From CAYWMP01 sp964459445 (lineage in GTDB: Bacteria > Desulfobacterota > DSM-4660 > Desulfatiglandales > HGW-15), in NCBI GenBank assembly GCA_964459445.1, contig CAYWMP010000106.1, positions 1-20,552 on the forward strand: a stretch of 20,552 nucleotides of DNA, in the 5' to 3' direction. Every line of letters starts with the position of its first letter. Positions within the stretch are counted from its first letter, which is position 1. The translations under genes were made by a program, and so were the position numbers. Shown here piece by piece: positions 14,588 to 20,552 of the stretch. The notes below the pieces were generated by a model that saw nothing but the letters and a program-made list of their open reading frames with translations, made no database searches and was not told the origin of the DNA.

Positions 14588-16826
14588 CTAACTTTCTTCG
14601 GCTTGANNNNNNNNNNNNNNNNNNNNNNNNNNNNNNNNNNNNNNNNNNNNNNNNNNNNNNNNNNNNNNNNNNNNNNNNNNNNNNNNNNNNNNNNNNNNNN
14701 NNNNNNATCTCACTTGAAGCATCGCCGGGGGTTTCATCGTCGCCTTCGCTTGCTTCTGCTATCCCTTCCGGCTTCATTTCTTCAGCTTGAATCTCACTTG
14801 AAGCATCGCCGGGGGTTTCATCGTCGCCTTCGCTTGCTTCTGCTACCCCTTCCGGCTTCATTTCTTCAGCTTGAATCTCACTTGAAGCGTCGCCGGGGGT
14901 TTCATCGTCGCCTTCGCCTGCTTCTGCTACCCCTTCCGGCTTCATTTCTTCAGGTGTGGATTCGCCCTCCATATCAAGCATTCCCTTCTTTAACAGCTCA
15001 CCCAGATTGGAAGTGGCCTCGTTGCGGTTGGTCATGTAGCTTTTGTAGAGTTCCTGTTCTTCAGTCTCTTCCAGTTTTTTGATGGAGAGGCCGATCTTTT
15101 TGTCATTGCGGGACGCATTGATCACTTTGGCCTGGATAACGTCGTCCACCTTGAATCTGCTCAGAGGATTACTCCCCTTTTCCCTGCTCAATTCAGAGAC
15201 GTGAATAAGGCCTTCGATGCCCTCCTCCAGTTCCACGAAGACCCCAAAATCGGTTACATTGGTAACGGTGCCGGTTATCCTGGTACCTTGCCTGTACTTC
15301 TTCGGGACTTCGTCCCAGGGATCATTGGTGAGCTGTTTGATGCCCAAAGAGAATCGTTCATGATCTTTGTCAATGTTCAAGACAACGGCCTGCACTTCCT
15401 GACCCTTCTTATAAACCTCAGAAGGATGTTTGATTCTCTTGGTCCAGGAAATATCGGAAATATGCACCAGACCGTCGATACCTTCATCGATACCGATAAA
15501 AATACCGAAGTCGGTAATGTTTTTTATTCTGCCTTCAATGGTGGTACCGACAGGATATTTCTCCCCGATGACATCCCAAGGATTGGGTTCGACCTGCTTG
15601 AGTCCCAGGGAGATGCGCTTGTTGGAGGAGTCGATGTTAAGAACCATGCACTCGGCCGTATCACCTACCTTTACAATCTGGGATGGATGCCTGATCTTTC
15701 GAGTCCAGGACATCTCCGATACGTGAATCAAGCCCTCGATGCCCTCTTCCACTTCCACGAACGCGCCGTAATCGGCGAGGCTCACGACTTTGCCTACAAC
15801 CCTGGTGCCAATGGTGTACTTTTCGTCGGCCGTGGTCCAGGGATCAGCTTTGAGTTGTTTCAGCCCGAGCGAAACCCGGCCGGACTCCTGATCAAAGCTC
15901 AGCACCTTTACCGTTATTGTATCGCCCAGCTTATACATCTCTGAGGGATGACCTACCCTGCCCCAGGACATGTCGGTAATATGCAAAAGGCCGTCAATGC
16001 CGCCAAGGTCGATAAAAAGACCGTAGTCCGTGATATTCTTGACGATGCCTTCAAGCACCGTATCTTCGGATAGGTTCTTGAGGGTCTCTTCTCGAAGAAC
16101 TGCGCGCTCGGCCTCAAGGAGTGCCCTGCGCGAAAGTACGATATTGCTGCGACGTTTATTATACTTTAGGATCTTGAAATCGTGATCCGTGCCTATCAAG
16201 GAGTCAAAATCTCTGACTGGTTTTAGGTCAATTTGAGAACCCGGGAGAAATGCTTGGAGGCCTATATCTACGGACATGCCGCCTTTTACACGGGACGTGA
16301 TCTTTCCTGTTATGGTGTCGCCCTTTTCATAGATCTCTTTGATCTCGTCCCATATCTTGATCTTTGTGGCCTTTTCCTTGGAGAGAATGATCAAACCTTC
16401 ATCGTCTTCCCGTCTTTCAAGAAGTACATCCAATTTGTCACCGACCTTGGCGGTGGTATTCCCTTCAGAATCGATAAATTCATGGATCGGGATCTGGCCT
16501 TCAGACTTGTATCCTATGTCAACAAGAACGAACTCCTTTTCAATCTGGACAATCTCGCCTTTTACAAGCTCACCTTCTTGAATGCTCTTCAGGCTCTCTT
16601 CATAGAGTTCCATAAAATCATTTGATTCCTGGTCACCCTCTTGGTCACTCACATGGTCATCCACATGTTCTTCCACATGGTCTTCCACATGGTCACTCCC
16701 ACCCCCATCACTTCCGTCTGTTGATACACTGGTTGCCTTGGCTTCTTGTTCGGTGTCTGAAGTAACCTCTTTTGCCTCATTGTAGTCGATGATGTTCTCT
16801 TCGATTTCGTTTGTTTGTTTCTCCAT
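14588..16826 (-). CDS. rpsA: 30S ribosomal protein S1 (six S1 domains, acidic repeat tail; contains assembly gap)
   Basis: Ribosomal protein S1, which binds mRNA on the 30S subunit and helps initiation. Six S1 domains are visible at about residues 86-150, 168-233, 253-322, 338-410, 425-496 and 512-583; domains 3-6 carry the usual DYG/DFG-F-V and GL-H-S signatures. It has an unusual acidic N-terminal extension (1-70) with a 4-residue HVxx repeat, and a C-terminal tail of 28-residue acidic repeats (EEMKPEGVAEA... then GDDETPGDASSEIQA) broken by 100 Ns. Reading straight through the gap gives a false frame ending at 14496. Placing the flank in the repeat frame gives QAEES and a TAG at 14588-14590, taken here as the true end. 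It lies downstream of hisC and cmk, as is common. Confidence 0.95.
14607..14706. other. Assembly gap (100 Ns) inside the S1 tail repeat
   Basis: A fixed-length run of Ns. The last base before it (14606) and first after it (14707) correspond to adjacent positions of the 84-bp repeat, so the missing DNA should be a whole number of repeats, possibly zero. Confidence 0.95.
14707..14951 (-). repeat. 84-bp tandem repeat in rpsA 3' end
   Basis: Nearly three copies of an 84-bp unit (starts at 14707, 14791 and 14875) differing at a few bases, coding for a 28-residue acidic repeat (G/S and V/I exchanges only). High identity points to recent expansion and explains the assembly break. Confidence 0.95.
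16644..16694 (-). repeat. 12-bp tandem repeat in rpsA 5' end
   Basis: About four copies of a 12-bp unit (CACATGGTCTTC on the plus strand) coding HVED, HVEE, HVDD and HVSD at residues 45-61 of S1. It forms an acidic, histidine-spaced segment. Confidence 0.85.
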
Positions 16827-17244
16827 TAACCTAGTTACCCCCTAAGCGTTTTGTCCTGAGTTCTGCCCCCTGGAAACTATCATCAATATCAAAGATTAAT
16901 ATAAACTTCAACCTCTTACTCGCTATTTTTTATAGGGCTTTTCGCGGCCTTTCGCCTCTCTCAAATCCGAATATATGGCCCTGCGTACTGCTCTTTCGAC
17001 CGGCTCTAAAAATGCGGATAAACCTGAATAGATAAAAGTGAGCTAAAGTTAATGAGTCGCTTCGATTAATCTGTCCTCCGCGTTCTAGGTTCAGGGTTCA
17101 AGGTTCAAGGTTAACCGATAAGGCTTAACGCTTTTAAAGTATTTCAATTTTACTCAATGAGCGTTGCTGCTTCCGTTCATATGGTCATCAACTATACCAA
17201 AGGATACGAAAAATGCGGCTCCCAAACAGCGTTCTATTTTATTG
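16827..17244. other. Gene-free leader region between cmk and rpsA
   Basis: No gene is supported in these 418 bases. About 17087-17116 is a degenerate AGGTTCA repeat (GGTTCAGGGTTCAAGGTTCA). The rest is AT-rich near rpsA and probably contains the rpsA promoter and a long 5' leader. In many related genomes ispH lies between cmk and rpsA; no trace of it is seen here. Confidence 0.45.
16883..16911 (-). promoter_or_regulatory. Weak promoter candidate for rpsA
   Basis: On the minus strand TTGAAG (16906-16911) lies 17 bases from TATTGA (16883-16888), about 57 bases before the rpsA ATG. The -10 match is poor. Confidence 0.25.
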
Positions 17245-17910
17245 TTATTTATCCCTTTCTATGTACGTGAGTATTGTTTTAACAACCTCATCCAGATTAA
17301 GTTCTGTAGAATCCACAATGATGGCATCCTCAGCAGGATGAAGCGGCGCAAGAGCACGTTTGGTGTCTTGTTCATCTCTTTTCTTTAACTCCGAGTCCAC
17401 AAGGGCTCTTGATATGGACTCCCCTCTTGCGACCCGTTCATCATAACGTCTCTCCGCCCTTTTTTCGGGGGCCGCAGTCAGGAAGAACTTGTGTTTTGCT
17501 TTCGGAAATACGACTGTCCCCATATCCCGTCCTTCGGCAACTATCTCTCCTTTCCTTCCTATCATTTGCTGAAGTTCGGTCAGGGACTCTCTGACTTCTT
17601 TTCTCGCCGATACCGTGGATGCGAGCATATCCATTTCGGGTGTCCGGATGGTCATGGAAATATCCTCGTCTCCATTGTAAAGCATTGTGATTTCACCTTC
17701 AGTCCGGAAATTCAAATCAAGTTCTCGGCATACCCTCTTTAGCCCATCGGCATCATCCATGGAAATGCCCTCTCGCTTTGCCTGGAGCGCAACAGCCCGA
17801 TACATGGCACCCGTATCCAAATAGAGGTATTTCAATTTTTTGGCAACGAGTCGACTGATGCTGCTCTTCCCGGCGCCGGAGGGACCGTCGATGGTTATGA
17901 TTTTGTCCAT
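17245..17910 (-). CDS. cmk: Cytidylate kinase
   Basis: CMP/dCMP kinase: transfers phosphate from ATP to CMP or dCMP for nucleotide salvage, cytoplasmic. It has a P-loop GPSGAGKSS (9-17), the Cmk signature YLDTGAMYRAVAL (30-42), the EGRDMGTVVFP motif of the CMP site, and the lid segment with RR and RDEQD. From the ATG at 17908-17910 it is 221 residues, the usual length; a GGAG lies 11 bases upstream. A GTG 16 codons earlier (17956-17958) overlaps the hisC stop in a GTGA junction and is a possible alternative start; the family N-terminus (MDKIITIDGPSG) favours the ATG. It is co-oriented with hisC upstream and rpsA downstream. Confidence 0.95.
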   Translation of the reverse strand: MDKIITIDGPSGAGKSSISRLVAKKLKYLYLDTGAMYRAVALQAKREGISMDDADGLKRVCRELDLNFRTEGEITMLYNGDEDISMTIRTPEMDMLASTVSARKEVRESLTELQQMIGRKGEIVAEGRDMGTVVFPKAKHKFFLTAAPEKRAERRYDERVARGESISRALVDSELKKRDEQDTKRALAPLHPAEDAIIVDSTELNLDEVVKTILTYIERDK

Positions 17911-17954
17911 GGCTTCGTTTTCTCCAATCCTTTGGGAGAAATCATTTCCCCTTT

Positions 17955-19046
17955 TCACTTTTTGACTACTTTTCTAAAGGTTTCGATAAAACGCCTGTTC
18001 TCCTCGGCCAGACCCACGTTGATTCTTATATAGTCCTCGAGCCCGTAGGAGGCCATCGCCCGAATAATCACCCCCTCTTTTAACATGAGCTCATAAACCC
18101 TCCTGCCGCCCTGTGGAACCTTGATAAGGAAAAAATTGGTCTGTGTAGGAATATACTCGAGACCCATTTCTTCGAGCTCTCCGAAGAGGTATTGAAGTCC
18201 ATCCTGAATCGTCTTCAAGGTTTTGTTCACGAAATCATGATCGTCGAGGGCCGCAGTTGCTGCCGCTTGGGCGAGGAGGTTGGCGTTAAAGGGTTGCCGA
18301 ACCCGATTCATAAAATCGATCAATTCTCCCTGCGCGAATCCATAGCCGATACGCAGGCCGGCAAGGCCATAGAGTTTTGAAAAGGTCCTCAGCACCATCA
18401 TGCGCGGACAGGTCTCCAAAAGATCGAGCCCCCTGGCCACTTTGTCATCCGTGACAAACTCGATATAGGCTTCATCCAGGACAACGATGATATCCTGAGG
18501 GATGTTTTCAAGGAATCCTCTCATTTCCTCGGTAGTCAATGCCGATCCTGTGGGGTTGTTCGGGTTATTGATGAAGATCATCTTGGTCTTGGGTGTGATG
18601 GCCTTTTGGATTCCCTCCAGGTCTATCCTGAATCGAGACAAGGGGATTGAAACCATTCTTCCCCCGGCACCGCCTACCACCTTTTCGTAAACCAGGAAGG
18701 TGGGGAAAGCCTGTATGACCTCATCGCTACTCACAATAAAGGTCCTTATCAGAAGCTCGATAAGTTCATTGGAACCATTCCCGATAATGATTTGATCCTG
18801 CGGAAGTCCATGGACTTCGCTCAATTTGGATTTTAGGTAATAGCCGCTCCCATCCGGGTATCGGTTGAGGGTTTCAAGTTTTTCTTTTAGAGCCTGAATC
18901 GCCATGGGTGAAGGACCCAGTGGATTCTCGTTTGATGCAAGTTTGATCGATCCTGAAATCCCCAGTTCTCTTTCCAGTTCTTCAATGGGTTTCCCGGGCG
19001 GATAGGGGATGAGATTCTCGATGCTCTTGGTGGTTAGTGGTTTCAT
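17955..19046 (-). CDS. hisC: Histidinol-phosphate aminotransferase
   Basis: A 363-residue class-II PLP aminotransferase of histidine synthesis: converts imidazole-acetol phosphate and glutamate to histidinol phosphate and 2-oxoglutarate. Visible are LASNENPLGPSP (36-47), the NGSNELIELL phosphate-cup start (90-99), NNPNNPTG (160-167), VVLDEAYIEF with D191, and TFSKLYGLAGLRIGYG with PLP lysine K224. The length is normal and the start has GAGG 7 bases upstream. In this genomic setting (hisC-cmk-rpsA, apart from other his genes) some homologues also act on aromatic amino acids, so broader specificity is possible. Confidence 0.94.
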   Translation of the reverse strand: MKPLTTKSIENLIPYPPGKPIEELERELGISGSIKLASNENPLGPSPMAIQALKEKLETLNRYPDGSGYYLKSKLSEVHGLPQDQIIIGNGSNELIELLIRTFIVSSDEVIQAFPTFLVYEKVVGGAGGRMVSIPLSRFRIDLEGIQKAITPKTKMIFINNPNNPTGSALTTEEMRGFLENIPQDIIVVLDEAYIEFVTDDKVARGLDLLETCPRMMVLRTFSKLYGLAGLRIGYGFAQGELIDFMNRVRQPFNANLLAQAAATAALDDHDFVNKTLKTIQDGLQYLFGELEEMGLEYIPTQTNFFLIKVPQGGRRVYELMLKEGVIIRAMASYGLEDYIRINVGLAEENRRFIETFRKVVKK

Positions 19047-19131
19047 TATCTATCCTCTTTTTTTTTATTCATCCTGTAAATGAGTATGTTTATGGGGAAC
19101 TGTGGTATCCGCAATTGCGACAGAGACATTG

Positions 19132-19348
19132 TAAACGTGAAGACATCTTTTCTCCCTTCGGGGTCTCCCGGCCTGGTCATTTCAATGGGTTACAGACGGG
19201 TGATGCCCGCCTGGAAATAGGCGGGCAAGCCTCCCCCCTCCGCTGTTCTCCTCGCTTTCGCTCGGAGCCAGGGGGTCCCCCATTCCATAACCCTCTGAAA
19301 TGACGAAGGCCTCCCGCCGGTCACTCCGAAAAGACGTCATCACGTTTA
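19132..19348. repeat. 217-bp fold-back (MITE-like) element
   Basis: Two 61-base arms in inverted orientation (19132-19192 and 19288-19348) share TAAACGTGA at the outer ends, TCTTTTC and GGCCT inside, and TCATTTCA...GGGTTA at the inner ends. The 95-base centre has a hairpin TGCCCGCCT (19204-19212) / AGGCGGGCA (19219-19227) and a GGGGGTCCCCC palindrome. No transposase. Sequences of the TCATTTC/GAGTGACC type are familiar as non-autonomous intergenic repeats. This is part of the ~1-kb gene-free region 19047-20055; the rest of that region holds the sites listed separately and a degenerate AAGGTGAAAGGCTTAAGG repeat at 19616-19650. Confidence 0.6.
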
Positions 19349-19767
19349 CTAATCCAATGTTGCTCTTCCATGTCATCGTACTCATTAATCGGATTAACTT
19401 TTTTTTACAGAAGCCAATTGCTATGAACCGGCCTTTATAATATTTCAAGCCAAAAAACCAGAAAATTAGGATGAATAGGCACATTAGAGAGCATGTTGAT
19501 TATTCTTCTCTCAGGCAATCCCCTGTGGATTTGGCCGTTGTTTTTTAATCGAAACATGTTTTCCTTTTTCAAGTGTTCAGGGCTCAGCAATCTCTTTACA
19601 GGGATAAATGAAATAAGGGTACAGGGTTTAAGGTGAAAGGCTTAAGGCAAAACATTTTTTCTTAGTGCCAAATGCCTTTCACTTGTCCATCTTTTTGATC
19701 CTCGAGCCTTCGCTAAATCAAAAAAATCATTTTCAAATGCCTAAAGGGTTATTTTTATTCAATTTTG

Positions 19768-19786
19768 TCTTGATATAACGTCAAGA
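19768..19786. promoter_or_regulatory. Short inverted repeat in the HU/IHF upstream region
   Basis: TCTTGA (19768-19773) and TCAAGA (19781-19786) with a 7-base centre in an AT-rich stretch. It has the size of a repressor or activator half-site pair. Role unknown. Confidence 0.25.
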
Positions 19787-19832
19787 TTTTAGTAATGAAT
19801 CATGAATCCTAGAGCTGAACCCGCATGTCGTT

Positions 19833-19919
19833 CAAAAATTTGGAGGGTGAAATCCTGCCACAGGGCAAAAAAAGTGGAACGATTTTTCCCGTGCAGGGTT
19901 CCGGTCCGATGAATTTTTG
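19833..19919 (+). other. Nested stem-loop structure upstream of the HU/IHF gene
   Basis: Outer arms CAAAAATT (19833-19840) and AATTTTTG (19912-19919) enclose an inner stem: CCTGC, AC, GGG, AAAAA (19854-19871) pair in order with TTTTT, CCC, GT, GCAGG (19883-19897), with three single-base bulges all on the 5' side. It ends about 135 bases before the HU/IHF ATG. It may be a leader RNA structure, a small RNA or a palindromic repeat. Confidence 0.4.
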
Positions 19920-19935
19920 GGTCCAGCATTTGTAC

Positions 19936-19964
19936 TTGACTTGGACCTTTGGATTAACTAACGT
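19936..19964 (+). promoter_or_regulatory. Weak promoter candidate for the HU/IHF gene
   Basis: TTGACT (19936-19941) lies 17 bases from TAACGT (19959-19964). The -35 is good, the -10 poor. It would give a leader of about 85 bases. Confidence 0.3.
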
Positions 19965-20055
19965 TGGGGGTCATTTTTTGTATTGGTAACAACGTGCCCT
20001 AGCGCTCCAATGGTTTATGGGAACTTGAACACGTTAACCTATAGAGAGAGAAGTC

Positions 20056-20334
20056 ATGAACAAATCCCAACTTATAGAGGCCCTTGCCAAGGCAGAAAAC
20101 CTCGCTCTTAAGAAAGCCGAAGAAGTGGTGAATACGGTTTTCGGGGATATGGAAAAGGCCCTGATAAACGGCGAAAGAGTTGAAATCAGAGGTTTTGGCA
20201 GTTTCAAGATCAAGAACTACGAAGGTTATCAGGGAAGGAACCCCAAAACCGGCGAGATCATAAACGTCGCGGCAAAAAAACTCCCGTTCTTTAAGGTCGG
20301 CAAGGGACTCAAGGAGAGAGTCGATATCTCATAA
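20056..20334 (+). CDS. HU/IHF-family DNA-binding protein (IHF-beta-like)
   Basis: A 92-residue nucleoid protein that binds and bends DNA as a dimer. It has the two N-terminal helices (MNKSQLIEALAKAENL...), the dimer-core GERVEIRGFGSFKIK (39-53), the DNA-intercalating arm tip GRNPKTGE (60-67) and the final helix FFKVGKGLKERV. GERVEIRGFGSF resembles IHF beta more than HU, and in enterobacteria ihfB lies next to cmk-rpsA, which fits the neighbourhood here; IHF versus HU cannot be settled from one subunit. The start is an ATG after a purine-rich AGAGAGAGAAG. If it is IHF it would be relevant to the sigma-54 regulator in this window. Its stop lies about 15 bases before the SRP RNA. Confidence 0.93.
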   Translation: MNKSQLIEALAKAENLALKKAEEVVNTVFGDMEKALINGERVEIRGFGSFKIKNYEGYQGRNPKTGEIINVAAKKLPFFKVGKGLKERVDIS

Positions 20335-20349
20335 GAGTTCGAACGTCGG

Positions 20350-20552
20350 CCTTGGTCGTGCTAGACGGGGAGCTAGCGGTGCCCTGTAACCCGAGATCCG
20401 CTTATGCGGGGTTGAAAGTCCCTTTTGAGAGTCCGGATGTGGCGTCGTTCTTTGATCACTTGCGGCGATAGGGTGGACCTCACGTGACAGACGCTTATGA
20501 ACCCCGTCAGGTCCGGGAGGAAGCAGCGGTAAGTAAGGCAGTCTGTGTCGTG
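20350..20552 (+). ncRNA. ffs: Signal recognition particle RNA, large (Alu-domain) bacterial type, 3' end cut off
   Basis: The 5' part (GGTCGTGCTAGACGGGG, then TAGCGGTGCCCTGTAACCC and ATCCGCTTATGCGGG) matches the Alu domain of large bacterial SRP RNAs such as the Bacillus scRNA. The 3' part has the universal S-domain core GTCAGGTCCGGGAGGAAGC at about 20508-20526, with a GGGA tetraloop in place of the common GGAA (both GNRA). It scaffolds Ffh for co-translational membrane targeting. The 5' end is approximate (20350-20354) and the window ends before the closing strand. Confidence 0.9.

Noticed and set aside
14707..14951. CRISPR-like array
   Set aside because: The 84-bp units are directly adjacent with no unique spacers, and they are in frame within rpsA.
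15201..15944. 247-codon plus-strand open frame opposite rpsA
   Set aside because: It is antisense to the S1 domains; the length comes from the regular codon pattern of the repeated domains.
19182..19484. 100-codon minus-strand open frame upstream of hisC
   Set aside because: It runs through the fold-back element and its central hairpin, has low-complexity GGG-rich composition, and shows no domain.

Overview
The window looks like chromosomal DNA of a Gram-negative anaerobe, most likely a deltaproteobacterium (Desulfobacterota). This is inferred from an NtrC-type sigma-54 activator, a PilD-type prepilin peptidase, a large RND exporter, an S49 signal peptide peptidase, the hisC-cmk-rpsA order, and many degenerate intergenic repeats typical of that group. 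No species can be named. Nearly all genes lie on the minus strand; the exceptions are a YciO-type gene, the HU/IHF gene and the SRP RNA. There is one assembly gap of 100 Ns (14607-14706).

Layout. 1-4520 is an accessory stretch: a PIN toxin/ribbon-helix-helix pair, a large RND exporter ending in a cyclic-nucleotide-binding domain and split by a frameshift, and an AbrB/PIN pair. 4669-9875 holds a Glu/Leu/Phe/Val dehydrogenase fused to CBS domains, panB, an unrecognised helical protein and a sigma-54 response regulator. 10268-12610 holds a membrane histidine kinase and a prepilin peptidase, 9 bases apart; with the regulator they look like one pilD-kinase-regulator unit. 12802-14288 holds a YciO-type protein convergent with sppA, their stop codons overlapping. 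14588-19046 is a housekeeping block: hisC, cmk and rpsA, the last with an acidic repetitive tail interrupted by the gap. 19047-20055 is about 1 kb without a gene, rich in inverted repeats. The window ends with a HU/IHF gene and the 5' two thirds or so of a large, Alu-domain-type SRP RNA.

Most striking points. The 100-N gap falls exactly on an 84-bp repeat boundary, so the missing length should be a multiple of 84 and the real rpsA stop is at 14588-14590. A MITE-like element ends 3 bases before the sppA start codon and supplies its ribosome binding site. The RND exporter carries a CRP-like sensor and the dehydrogenase carries CBS domains, both unusual regulatory fusions. Several fold-back elements of about 210-280 bp sit between genes. 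A nested stem structure (19833-19919) lies upstream of the HU/IHF gene. Nothing here proves a wholly new system; these are the best places to look.
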